Positions 19,010-27,056 of a DNA stretch of 32,880 nucleotides are shown piece after piece. The notes under the pieces were generated by a model, which worked only from the letters and a program-made list of their open reading frames with translations, was not told where the DNA came from and ran no database searches. The stretch is from Rhodanobacter sp. C06 (GTDB lineage Bacteria > Pseudomonadota > Gammaproteobacteria > Xanthomonadales > Rhodanobacteraceae). The position numbers were made by a program, and so were the translations under genes. The DNA lies in assembly GCF_002001105.1 (NCBI RefSeq), contig NZ_MUNP01000076.1, positions 1-32,880 on the forward strand. Direction: 5' to 3'. Positions within the stretch are counted from its first letter, which is position 1; each line of letters starts with the position of its first letter.

Positions 19010-19235
19010 GAGATTAAAAACTCCCCAGCGAAATAAAGACGACTTCTTAACTGCAAGCAGGCATGGCAACGTCTTGGCATCTGCCAGAGACCCACCATGC
19101 CCCCTAAAGCGCGGCACCGGAAATCAAGCAAGTCGAACTAACAGGCCAGACATCTCTAGAAACATCCGAACCGGGATCATCCATCGCAAGATTGTGGTCA
19201 CGGCCTGCATGCAAACTGCCTTCGTGCCCACCGAG

Positions 19236-19263
19236 ATTAAACATCTGCCTAACGTAAAGTCAA
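19236..19263 (-). promoter_or_regulatory. Predicted promoter of receptor copy 1, with a leader of about 225 nt
   Basis: Reverse strand: -35 TTGACT (19258-19263), 16-nt spacer, -10 TTTAAT (19236-19241). The equivalent region of copy 2 shares the -35 exactly, the spacer length and most spacer bases, so the element is conserved between diverged genes. The interval to the start codon at 19009 (19010 to about 19230) has no gene. Apart from the GGGGAG site and the bases around it, the two leaders differ. Confidence 0.6.
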
Positions 19264-19478
19264 CAATCAAGAAGTTGCGAATTTATGTAGAAAGCGCATT
19301 ATCTTTCTATTAATCAGGAATATTTTACGATTTGCGAACCCGTCGCTTCCATAACCCCTGTCAAAACCCCTGTGCACCCGGCCTTCGATACAAGGTGGCA
19401 GAAGCACTCCTGAAGACCGGGCACCACTGCATCGGCCCGCGCCGCGTCGAACCCATACGGGTCTGGCCAAGTCGCAGC
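19264..19478. other. A/T-rich intergenic region upstream of receptor promoter 1
   Basis: No gene is seen. The part next to the promoter (19264-19335) is strikingly A/T-rich for this genome and similar in character to the region beyond promoter 2, so it may work as an UP element or regulator-binding region. Two direct 'AACCCCTGT' repeats lie at 19353-19373. The ChaN-like gene ends at 19479. Confidence 0.45.
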
Positions 19479-20774
19479 TCAGTGCGCGGCGATCTGGATA
19501 GTGGCTTCACCAAGGGTTTTGCCGGCCACGTCCCATGCACGCAGCCGATACGTGCCCACGCGCAGGAACAGCTCGCTGGCTGCCGGCGCGTGCAGAAAGG
19601 TGTAACGGTCGGCCGGGATTGCATCGTCTGGCTCGCTGCCGTAACGCGCCTCTACCACGCATGGGGTCACGCCATGGCACAGCCCGGTATCGATGGGCCA
19701 TCTCTGCCGCTCTCCGCCTAGCGACAGCCAGTCCGGCCGCTGCTGCCCGCGCATGGGCGGCAGTACCACGCTCACGTCATGACGCCACGGGTCGGAGCTC
19801 CAGGTGCGGTTGCCCTCGTGAAGCTGCAGCACAAAGGGCTGGTCCATCTCCATGACATCGATGATCTGGTGATACGGGTCGGCATGCGGCGACGGCTCGA
19901 CATCACGAAACTGGGTCTGGTCGACAGACAGCGGCTCCAGGCCAGTGAGCTTCTGCAGGCGCATGGCCATGGGCTCGATGCCTCCAAGGTGCCCCTTGGC
20001 CTTGTCGATGTGCGCATAGCCGGCCATGACGAACAGACGCGCATGCGGATCGCGGACGAACACCTTGCGGTCGAGATTCTCGGCCTGGGCATCGTCGCGG
20101 TCGGCCACCTGGTTGATGGGGTCGTACGCCACGATGGTGTAGCCGAGCCGGATGGCTTCCCGCAGGATGTCCCCGTACAGTGGCTCCCTCAAGTATTCGG
20201 TGCCACTGCTTTCGATGGGGTAACCCCGGCGCATGAGCGCGTTCCCGCTTTCGGTGAGGGCTTCCGCGGCAAAATAGTCGTAGCCCAGCGCACGCAGACG
20301 CGGCAGCAAGGCAAGAATGAGCACGCGGGTGTGCGGATCATCGTGCGCTTCGTTGACCAGTACGATGCGCCGCTTGACGGCCAGCTTGGCAACCGCATCC
20401 GCCGCATTGACCGCGATGACATTGCCGGCGCCATGCACCTCGGAAATGATGCCGTAGGCGGCGTTGTCCAGCGCCTGACTGACCCATGGCAGGGGGCGGC
20501 GCAGCGCGATCCGGTCATCGAACGGAAAGTCGCGTATCGCCAGATCGTACAATCCCAGCTCGCAGTCCACGGTGGACAGCAGTTGGCGGGCAAAGGATTG
20601 GTCGGACGCGGACAAGTCCGGCATGCGGGCGAGCAGGTACTGGCGCCGTGCCAAGTCGTTGGCTTGTGCGCGGAACCGGCTGAGCAGTTCATCCTCCGTC
20701 TGTGCATGGGCACTGGTGAGGCACCCCAGGGACATGATGCAGAAAAGAGCAAAAGCGAAGATACGCGCTGCCAT
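19479..20774 (-). CDS. Secreted protein with a ChaN/Tiki-like domain
   Basis: This 431-residue protein has a signal peptide (residues 1 to about 24, 'LGCLTSAHAQ'). The central domain (about 130-270) has the pattern 'RRIVLVNEAHDDPHTRVLILALLPRLRALG', then 'YDYFAAEAL', 'EAIRLGYTIVAYDP' and 'RLFVMAGYAHIDKAKG', resembling the ChaN/Tiki/EreA group with its Glu-x-His motif. ChaN of Campylobacter is a haem-binding lipoprotein paired with a TonB receptor, so association with the adjacent receptor is possible. That is inference, and no lipobox is evident at the mature N-terminus. The C-terminal part (about 300-431) is unrecognised. GAGGTGA lies just before ATG 20774. The gene is inserted between the two duplicated blocks and has no second copy. 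Confidence 0.65.
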   Translation of the reverse strand: MAARIFAFALFCIMSLGCLTSAHAQTEDELLSRFRAQANDLARRQYLLARMPDLSASDQSFARQLLSTVDCELGLYDLAIRDFPFDDRIALRRPLPWVSQALDNAAYGIISEVHGAGNVIAVNAADAVAKLAVKRRIVLVNEAHDDPHTRVLILALLPRLRALGYDYFAAEALTESGNALMRRGYPIESSGTEYLREPLYGDILREAIRLGYTIVAYDPINQVADRDDAQAENLDRKVFVRDPHARLFVMAGYAHIDKAKGHLGGIEPMAMRLQKLTGLEPLSVDQTQFRDVEPSPHADPYHQIIDVMEMDQPFVLQLHEGNRTWSSDPWRHDVSVVLPPMRGQQRPDWLSLGGERQRWPIDTGLCHGVTPCVVEARYGSEPDDAIPADRYTFLHAPAASELFLRVGTYRLRAWDVAGKTLGEATIQIAAH

Positions 20775-20960
20775 GGAATGGACTCACCTCTCTGCCTGAC
20801 AAGCAGCTTGACAGCGGGCGACTCGACGACACAAGCGCCAATTGTCTCGATTTGCCGTCTTCCCAATGTTCTCCACCGGCTTGCCTGCAACCCGCGCTCG
20901 GTTTCGCGAAGATCGAGGTTTCGGCAACCCGCGAGCAGCACCACGCGTGGATCTCCCCGC
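20775..20960. other. Intergenic region between ChaN-like gene and the second block
   Basis: No gene is seen. It should hold the promoter of the reverse ChaN-like gene, but no clear -35/-10 pair was recognised. Homology to the first block starts only at about 20961. Confidence 0.4.
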
Positions 20961-21060
20961 TGACGACGGCCTGCACCCCTCGGCCGCGCAGTACACGCTG
21001 TGGGCCGAAGCCGCGTTGTCGGTGGTTCGCGACATGCTTGCGGCCGCGCCTGCGGCTTGA
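20961..21060 (+). pseudogene. Remnant of the GDSL hydrolase 3' end
   Basis: The translation 'DGLHPSAAQYTLWAEAALSVVRDML' matches the last residues of the hydrolase at 12456-13064 ('DGLHPSAAQYALWAEAALPVVRDML'). It holds the block V Asp-His but neither the Ser nor the Asn block, and nothing homologous lies upstream. It cannot be a working hydrolase. It marks the left edge of the duplicated segment and points to the first block as the ancestral position, because only there is the hydrolase complete. Confidence 0.85.
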
Positions 21061-21120
21061 AGCCGCCAACGGGCGCCAGCATATCGGCGGTATCATGGCG
21101 TGTCTCTTCCGGAACCCCCC

Positions 21121-22008
21121 ATGTCTCTCGACACCGCCACCCGCGAACGCATCGAGTCCCTGCTCAAGAGCCACCGCGTGGTGCTGTTCATGAAGGGCAA
21201 CCGGTCCCAGCCGGCCTGCGGCTTCTCCGCCGCCGCCACCAACACGCTCAACGAGCTGTTGCCGGACTACCACACGGTGAACGTGCTGGAAGATCCGGAA
21301 ATCCGCGAGGGCATCAAGGCCTACGGCGACTGGCCCACCATCCCGCAGCTCTACGTCGAAGGCGAGCTGGTCGGCGGCGCCGACATCATCCGCCAGATGT
21401 ACGGCAGCGGCGAACTGCACACGCTGTTCGGCGTCGCCGCGCCGGACCGCACGCCGCCGGAAATCACCATCACCGACGCCGCCGCCAAGGCGATCCGCGA
21501 AGGCACGGCGAACGCGCAGGGCTTGGCGCTGCATCTGGAAATCGGCCCCGACCACAGCGCCGGCTTCCAGCTCGCCCCGGCCAGCGAGCACGACATCGTG
21601 GCGCACGCGAACGGCCTGGAAGTGCACTTCGACCCCGCCAGCGCCCAGCGCGCCAAGGGCATCGTGATCGACTGGGTCTCCACCGTGCAGGGCGAAGGCC
21701 TCAGCCTGAAATTCCCCGGCGCGCAGGAAGTGAAATCGCTCACCGTGCAGGAACTGCAGCAGCGCCTCGCCGCCGGCAGCATCGTGTTGATCGACGTACG
21801 CCCGGCCGCCGCGCGTGCCCAGCTGCCCGCGCTGCCGCAGGCGCGCATCCTCGAAGACGAAGGCTACGAGGCGCTCGCCGCCCTGCCCAAGGACACCGAA
21901 CTCGCCTTCGTCTGCCAGCGCGGCATCTCCAGCCAAGGCGTGGCCGAACGCTTCGCCGCGCACGGCTTCAGCCACGTGCACAACGTGGCGGGCGGCATGG
22001 AGGCCTGG
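21121..22008 (+). repeat. Near-identical 888-bp direct repeat, copy 2
   Basis: This is the partner of 13176-14063, in direct orientation. Homology continues upstream at lower identity through the shared 'GCATATCGGCGGTATCAT' and the hydrolase remnant. Downstream it continues only as diverged paralogous genes. Confidence 0.93.
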
Positions 22009-22020
22009 CACTCAGCCTGA
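21121..22020 (+). CDS. Grx4-type monothiol glutaredoxin fused to A-type-like and rhodanese domains (copy 2)
   Basis: This 299-residue protein has the same three domains and key residues as the copy at 13176 (CGFS Cys33; A-type-like domain without Cys ligands; rhodanese 'CQRGISS'). Protein differences up to Trp 296 are few: Thr13 to Ser, Gly to Ser in 'APASEHD', and His to Pro in 'AQLPALPQ'. The C-terminus then differs ('WHSA' instead of 'WAAEIGH'). The ribosome-binding site is weaker (CCGGAA instead of CCGGAG), so expression may be lower. The next gene starts 3 nt after the stop, suggesting translational coupling with the sulfotransferase. Confidence 0.92.
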   Translation: MSLDTATRERIESLLKSHRVVLFMKGNRSQPACGFSAAATNTLNELLPDYHTVNVLEDPEIREGIKAYGDWPTIPQLYVEGELVGGADIIRQMYGSGELHTLFGVAAPDRTPPEITITDAAAKAIREGTANAQGLALHLEIGPDHSAGFQLAPASEHDIVAHANGLEVHFDPASAQRAKGIVIDWVSTVQGEGLSLKFPGAQEVKSLTVQELQQRLAAGSIVLIDVRPAAARAQLPALPQARILEDEGYEALAALPKDTELAFVCQRGISSQGVAERFAAHGFSHVHNVAGGMEAWHSA

Positions 22021-22023
22021 ACC

Positions 22024-23586
22024 ATGTCTCCGCCTCCAACCTCTGCCCATATCGGCCAGTTGATGGCGGAAGCCGGCAAGGCGCTCGGCCAAGGCCGGCT
22101 TGACCATGCCGAGCGCGCGCTGACGCAGGTACTGGCTGCAAATCCCGCGCTGACCGACGCTCAATACCTGTACGGCGTTGCCTGCCTGATGGGTGGCCAC
22201 GCCGCCAAGGCTGCCGACTGGCTGCGCAAGGCCGTCGCGCAGCGGCCCACCGACGCCAACATGCGGACCTATCTGGGCTGCGCCCTGCACGATGCCGGCG
22301 CCTTGGACGAAGCGCTGATTCATCTGCGTCGCGCCTGTGAGCTGGCGCCCGGGCAGGCATCGAACTGGTACAACCTTGGCAAGGCACTGAAACAGCGGGG
22401 TCAATTGCGCGATGCCGACGAGGCCTTTCGCCACACGCTGAGCCTGGACGAACGGCACCCGCTGGCGCGGATCGGCGTAGCCGACATCGCCACCATGCAA
22501 GGCGACATTCCGCGTGCCGTGGCCGAGTATCGGCATGTGCTTCGCCTGCAACCCGGGCGCGCCGAGGCGTGGCACGGGCTGGCCAACCTCAAGACCGAAT
22601 CGCTGAGTCCTGCTGATGTCGAGCAGCTCCGCCAGACCTTGCGTCAACCGGGCATCCAGCCCGACGTGCGGGTGATGCTTGGTTTCAGCCTGTACCGGGC
22701 CCTGGAGGACCAGCACGACCACGCCGGCGCCTTCGAGGCGCTGCACCAGGCAAATGCGGACAAGCGCCGCCTGGTGGAGTGGGATGCCGCTGCGGAACAT
22801 TCGAAGATCGACCGCATCATGGAAGCCTTCCGCGCGCCCGTGCCTGCACCGATGGATCCGGCGCTGGGCCACGAAGTCATCTTCATCGCCAGCATGCCGC
22901 GTTCGGGTTCCACGCTGGTCGAGCATATCCTTGCCACGCATCCCGACGTCGAGGGCGCCAACGAAATCCCCGACCTGCCCCAGGTCATCGAAGACGAATC
23001 GCGCCGCCGCGGCCAGCCCTTCCCGCAGTGGGCAAGCGAAGCCACCACCGACGATTGGCACCGACTCGGCAAGGACTACCTGGCCCGTACCGCATGCTGG
23101 CGCGAGCGAAGCCCTCGCTTCACCGACAAGAACGTCGCCAACTGGCCACTGCTGGGCGCCGTACGCCTGATGCTGCCGGGCGCAAGAATCATCCACTGCC
23201 ACCGCGATCCGGTGGAGACCTGCTTCTCCTGCTATCGCCACCTGTTCCGGCATGGAGTGTCTTACAGCTACGACCTCGACGAGATGGCCGAGTGCTACCG
23301 CGACTACGAACGTCTCAGCGCGTTCTGGCTCGCACGCCATCCGCAGCACGTGCTCGACTACTCCTACGAAACACTGGTACGCGAGCCGGAAGCGCAGATC
23401 CGCCGCCTGCTCGCGTTCTGCGAGCTGCGTTTCGATCCCGCCTGCCTCACGCCGCACCAGACCCAACGCGAAGTGCTGAGCACGGCGAGCGCGGCGCAGG
23501 TGCGCGAGCCCATCCGCGCCGACACGTCGCACAGCGCGCCATATATGGAATGGTTGCGGCCGCTTCACGAAAGATTCGGACGCTGA
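22024..23586 (+). CDS. TPR-containing sulfotransferase (copy 2)
   Basis: This 520-residue protein is a diverged paralogue of the 14122 gene with the same order. TPRs span about residues 10-225 ('SNWYNLGKALKQRG', 'DIPRAVAEYRHVLRLQPGRAEAWHGLANLK'). The sulfotransferase domain follows, with 'MPRSGSTLVEHIL' (PRSGST at 292-297) and 'IIHCHRDPVETCFSCY' (R394). The PAPS-site residues are conserved while the TPR part differs more, as expected if the copies recognise different partners. The start lies 3 nt after the Grx4 stop. It converges on receptor copy 2 across a terminator like that of the first block. No secretion signal is present. Confidence 0.88.
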   Translation: MSPPPTSAHIGQLMAEAGKALGQGRLDHAERALTQVLAANPALTDAQYLYGVACLMGGHAAKAADWLRKAVAQRPTDANMRTYLGCALHDAGALDEALIHLRRACELAPGQASNWYNLGKALKQRGQLRDADEAFRHTLSLDERHPLARIGVADIATMQGDIPRAVAEYRHVLRLQPGRAEAWHGLANLKTESLSPADVEQLRQTLRQPGIQPDVRVMLGFSLYRALEDQHDHAGAFEALHQANADKRRLVEWDAAAEHSKIDRIMEAFRAPVPAPMDPALGHEVIFIASMPRSGSTLVEHILATHPDVEGANEIPDLPQVIEDESRRRGQPFPQWASEATTDDWHRLGKDYLARTACWRERSPRFTDKNVANWPLLGAVRLMLPGARIIHCHRDPVETCFSCYRHLFRHGVSYSYDLDEMAECYRDYERLSAFWLARHPQHVLDYSYETLVREPEAQIRRLLAFCELRFDPACLTPHQTQREVLSTASAAQVREPIRADTSHSAPYMEWLRPLHERFGR

Positions 23587-23593
23587 AACGAAC

Positions 23594-23619
23594 AAGGCCG
23601 CCAGTTTCCCGGCGGCCTT
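23594..23619. terminator. Bidirectional intrinsic terminator between sulfotransferase and receptor genes (copy 2)
   Basis: The stem AAGGCCGCC/GGCGGCCTT (23594-23602 with 23611-23619) has loop AGTTTCCC and is followed by GTTTATC on the plus strand. It corresponds to the element at 15764-15789 with one stem change. Confidence 0.8.
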
Positions 23620-23642
23620 GTTTATCCTGCTTCTCGCCTCCC

Positions 23643-23673
23643 CCTGACGCCATCGACTTGCGATGGCGCCAGG
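23643..23673 (-). terminator. Hairpin after receptor copy 2
   Basis: A 13-bp stem with one G-T type mismatch (23643-23655 with 23661-23673) and a 5-nt loop begins 17 nt after the receptor stop on the reverse strand. No T-run follows. Its position matches the 15820-15845 hairpin of the first block, but the sequence differs. Confidence 0.45.
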
Positions 23674-23689
23674 CGAGGGAGCTGTCTTC

Positions 23690-26600
23690 TTACCAGTCGT
23701 ACTTGACGCTGAACTCTGCGAACCGCGGCTGCTCCACCGCATACCCCGTGACGCCGCCGATCGGCAGCTTGTACGCGGTGTCCGGTGCACCACCCACGCC
23801 ATCGTGGGTAACGATGTAAGCCGTGTCGTGCTGCTCGTTGAACACGTTCTGGACCTGCACCTGCAGAGTCAGGTGCTTGCCGGCCCACTCCGGGATGTAG
23901 CTGACGGACAGGTCGAGCTTATGGGTCCAAGGCGTATGGCCGGCCTTGCCCGGAGGCGACGGCATACCGTCGCACCAGTGGTAAGCCTCGCCGTAGCCGT
24001 CCGGATCGGTCTGGCCCGGCCCCCAAGCACCCAGGCAGGTAATGGGCGCACCCGACTGGACGATATACAGGCCGCTGACCAACCACTCGGGGGTGATCGC
24101 GTAGGTGCCGTAGGCCTTCAGCGTGTGGCGATGCGAGTTCGGCAGCTCGCCGTTCGAGTACTGCATCAGTTCGGGGAAGTCCCAAGCCTCGCTGATCGAG
24201 GCGGACTGGCCGCCACCGGCAGCGGCCGAGGCATTGGAGATCTGGCCGAGCGGCGAGTAGGTCGGGCCTTCCGTGGTGCCGTAGCTCTTGGCGAACACGT
24301 AGTCGATCTTGCCCATCCACTTGCCGTCCCACGGATGCTCGAGGGCTTCTTCCAGGCTGTAGTACTTGCGGAACGCTGCGGGGAAGCCCACGACATTTCC
24401 TGCAGCAGACGCGGTGTGCGGGTTCCAGATGTAGGTCTTGTAGGTACCGTCGGTCGCCAGATAGCGCACTTGGTTGCTGCGCCCGGGGTTGACCAGGATG
24501 TCCGTCTGGAACGCGGTCGGATTCGCGTCGGCAGGCATATTGACGGTACCGGTGTCGTCGATGATGTTGTTCATCCTCGAGTAGGTCGCCTGCGAGGTCC
24601 AGACCAGCGACTGGCCGAACGCGTTGAGCGTCTTCTGGAAACCCAGCACGTACTCGTCCTGGTACATCGGCTTCAGATCCGAGGCGGCAATCGTCTTCGG
24701 GTCCTTCGGCGTGCCGTACTCACCGTCGGGCGAGTATGGCGTCGCGCTCGTGTGAACCGATGTCAGGCCCTGCGGAATGCCGTTCGAATCGATGGACGAG
24801 TAGGTGTAGTACTCGTTGAGGTAGGCATTGGCGCCTGCCATGCGCACGCCGAGGCCCGTGGGCAAGGCAAGGTAGTAACGCCCCACGTTGCCATACAGCT
24901 TGGCGCTGCTGTCACCGAAGATGTCCCAGCTGAAGCCCAGGCGCGGCTGCCACTGCGGCGAGGTCTCCCGGATGTAGGGTTGATTGCCTGCGCTGTAGTT
25001 GGTGAACTGGTCGTTGCGCAGGCCGAGGTTCAGCAGCAGGTTCGGCGTGACCTGCCAGTTGTCCTCGATGTATTGCGCCTTCTGCTCCACCGTGAACGAG
25101 GCCACGCCGCCATACGTCCGCTTCACGACGTAGTAGCTGTTACCGCCCACCGCACCGCCATTGGGGTAGTTGATCGGGTTGTCGACGCACTGGCCCAGGG
25201 CGTTGCACGACAGGGTAGGCGAGGAGAAGTTCTTCGACCCTTCCTTGCCGTAGATCCAGTAATACCCCGGACCGGCGCTCTGGCTGCCGTCGCTGATGTC
25301 CGTGCTGCGCATGTTGTCGATACCGAACTTCACGTCGTGATCGCCCAACTTCCAGTCGAGGTCCAGACGGAAGTTGTTCTCGGTCGACTTGTGGTCCGGA
25401 GAGGGAATGGTAAGCGGGTTGTTGTTCGTGTTGCCGGAGCCCGGAACGGTCGGGTTCTGGTTTGAAACGCCAGATATGCCGGCCAGCAGTACATCGAAGC
25501 CCGGATAGGCCACTTGCTGGCTGTAGTACGTGCTCTTCATCTTGCCGGCCAGCACACTCAGCGTGAGGTTGTCGGTGATGTACGAGGTGTACTTCAGGAT
25601 GCCGATGTCGAACTTGCTCGAGTACAGCGGATTGTTGATGGAGTTGAAACTGCCGATGCTGTTGTTGCTGTAGTCGTAGTTGTAGGCGTTGTTCGAGAGG
25701 TCTTCTTCCTTGCTCGAGGCGTAGGTGGCTTCAAGGACGTTGCTGTCGTTGATGTTCCAGTCCAGCTTGCCGTAGAGCTTAGGTGAGGTGGTGCTGTGCG
25801 AGTTGTAGTAAGGCGCATTGACCGAGCCGGTGGACTTGGTACTGTCGTGCTGGGCCTCGGCCGTGATGTAGAAGAACAGCTTGTCCTTGATCAGCGGGCC
25901 CGAAATGTAGGCGTCGTAAACCGTGCTCCAGTCTTCGTTCTTGCGGCGATTGACGTAGATGTCGCCTGGCTGCTGGCCCGCCGTGGTCGACGCCGGGTTC
26001 GCGTAGTAGATGTTGTCGTAGCCGCTTTGCGCCCAAGTCGGCGCCCAAGTCACATAGGCGCCAGCATGGAAGTCGTTGCCCCCGCGATGGCCGATCTGGC
26101 TAATCACGCCGCCGGTGGAGCGGCCGTATTCGGCGCCGTAGCCGGAGGTAATGGTCTGCTGCTCGGCGATGGCGAAGTACGGCAGGGCGATGCCGCCCGC
26201 GTTGCCCACCGGGTCGGTGGTGTTGAAGCCGTTGATGTAGTAGGCGTTTTCCGCCGTCGAGTCGCCACCGAAGGAGATCAGCGGGGTACCGGCCGGGCCG
26301 GTGCCCAGACTGGCGTTGCCGCCGGCGACACCCGGCGCCAGCACGGCGATGGATTCGGCGTTGCGCGCCAGCGGCAGCGTCTTCAGCTGCTGCGCAGTGA
26401 TCACCGAGGTCTGGCGGGTGGAGGACACGTCGATCGATGGCAACGAGTTGGCCGTGACCGTGACGCTGGAGAGGTTCTGCACGTTTTTGCCGGCTTCGGC
26501 AACGGCAAACGGTACTGGCGTACCGCCCGCTACGCTCACCGTCACATGATCCTTCGTGGCAACCACGTTGCCACCCTGCATCAGCGACACGGTGTAGTCA

Positions 26601-26851
26601 CCCACCGGCAACTGGTTGGCGCCATAGCGACCGTCGCTGCCGACCGCCACCTCGCGGGTCAGGCCGGTCTGGTTGTTGACGATGCGAACCGTCTCGCCCG
26701 CCGACACCGGCGCGGTACCGAACACGGAACCGGTGGTGGCCTGCGCCAGCACCTGCCCGGACAAACCGACGCCTGCGGCGATGGCCAGAGCCAGCGCGGT
26801 GCGGCGCACCGCGGAGCGACGCGCCCCGTTGTTGAACTTCGTGGAATTCAT
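23690..26851 (-). CDS. TonB-dependent outer-membrane receptor with carboxypeptidase-regulatory-like N-domain (copy 2)
   Basis: This 1,053-residue protein is a paralogue of the 15860 receptor. The signal peptide (residues 1-36) is nearly identical to that of copy 1. It is followed by the small beta-sandwich ('GDYTVSLMQGGNVVATKDHVTV'), a TonB-box-like 'SSVTVTAN', a plug ('NAYYINGFNTTDPVGNAGG', 'YGAEYGRSTGGVISQIGHRGGN') and a barrel ending in 'YDW'. The plug and periplasmic strands are well conserved between the copies, while many barrel segments, presumably extracellular loops, differ, which suggests different ligands. GGGGAG lies 11 nt before ATG 26851. The gene converges on the TPR-sulfotransferase. 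Confidence 0.92.
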   Translation of the reverse strand: MNSTKFNNGARRSAVRRTALALAIAAGVGLSGQVLAQATTGSVFGTAPVSAGETVRIVNNQTGLTREVAVGSDGRYGANQLPVGDYTVSLMQGGNVVATKDHVTVSVAGGTPVPFAVAEAGKNVQNLSSVTVTANSLPSIDVSSTRQTSVITAQQLKTLPLARNAESIAVLAPGVAGGNASLGTGPAGTPLISFGGDSTAENAYYINGFNTTDPVGNAGGIALPYFAIAEQQTITSGYGAEYGRSTGGVISQIGHRGGNDFHAGAYVTWAPTWAQSGYDNIYYANPASTTAGQQPGDIYVNRRKNEDWSTVYDAYISGPLIKDKLFFYITAEAQHDSTKSTGSVNAPYYNSHSTTSPKLYGKLDWNINDSNVLEATYASSKEEDLSNNAYNYDYSNNSIGSFNSINNPLYSSKFDIGILKYTSYITDNLTLSVLAGKMKSTYYSQQVAYPGFDVLLAGISGVSNQNPTVPGSGNTNNNPLTIPSPDHKSTENNFRLDLDWKLGDHDVKFGIDNMRSTDISDGSQSAGPGYYWIYGKEGSKNFSSPTLSCNALGQCVDNPINYPNGGAVGGNSYYVVKRTYGGVASFTVEQKAQYIEDNWQVTPNLLLNLGLRNDQFTNYSAGNQPYIRETSPQWQPRLGFSWDIFGDSSAKLYGNVGRYYLALPTGLGVRMAGANAYLNEYYTYSSIDSNGIPQGLTSVHTSATPYSPDGEYGTPKDPKTIAASDLKPMYQDEYVLGFQKTLNAFGQSLVWTSQATYSRMNNIIDDTGTVNMPADANPTAFQTDILVNPGRSNQVRYLATDGTYKTYIWNPHTASAAGNVVGFPAAFRKYYSLEEALEHPWDGKWMGKIDYVFAKSYGTTEGPTYSPLGQISNASAAAGGGQSASISEAWDFPELMQYSNGELPNSHRHTLKAYGTYAITPEWLVSGLYIVQSGAPITCLGAWGPGQTDPDGYGEAYHWCDGMPSPPGKAGHTPWTHKLDLSVSYIPEWAGKHLTLQVQVQNVFNEQHDTAYIVTHDGVGGAPDTAYKLPIGGVTGYAVEQPRFAEFSVKYDW

Positions 26852-26932
26852 GAGATTGAAAACTCCCCAGTGAAAATGACGGCATTCTTTGATTGCTGGC
26901 CGACACGGCGTTGCGTGGCCCTGCCTGGTTCC

Positions 26933-26953
26933 TGCGCACTCCCCCAGTGCGCA
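26933..26953 (-). promoter_or_regulatory. Hairpin in the receptor copy 2 leader
   Basis: An exact 8-bp stem (TGCGCACT with AGTGCGCA) around CCCCC lies about 80 nt upstream of the receptor start, inside the predicted untranslated leader. It could affect mRNA stability or translation. The copy 1 leader has no identical hairpin. Confidence 0.45.
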
Positions 26954-27028
26954 CACCCATCTGGAACGAAACCATGTCGAGCCGCAGCAACCGCATTGCA
27001 TCCAGCGCATCGCTAGAAGCGCATCGAC

Positions 27029-27056
27029 AGTAAACATCCGTCTAACGCAAAGTCAA
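27029..27056 (-). promoter_or_regulatory. Predicted promoter of receptor copy 2, with a leader of about 170 nt
   Basis: Reverse strand: -35 TTGACT (27051-27056), 16-nt spacer, -10 TTTACT (27029-27034). The -35 and spacer closely match promoter 1, so both receptor genes keep the same control region. The leader runs from about 27022 to 26852. Confidence 0.58.

Noticed and set aside
19009-19117. Longer start for receptor copy 1 (frame open to 19117)
   Set aside because: The signal peptide begins at 19009 after a GGGGAG site, and copy 2 shares exactly this start. The extension lies in the untranslated leader.
19236-19335. Fur box at the receptor promoter
   Set aside because: The region is A/T-rich but shows no convincing match to the GATAAT-type hexamer array, so iron control cannot be claimed.
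12960-27056. Composite transposon or prophage carrying the duplicated block
   Set aside because: No transposase, integrase, terminal inverted repeats or tRNA attachment site was found. A tandem duplication explains the direct repeats.
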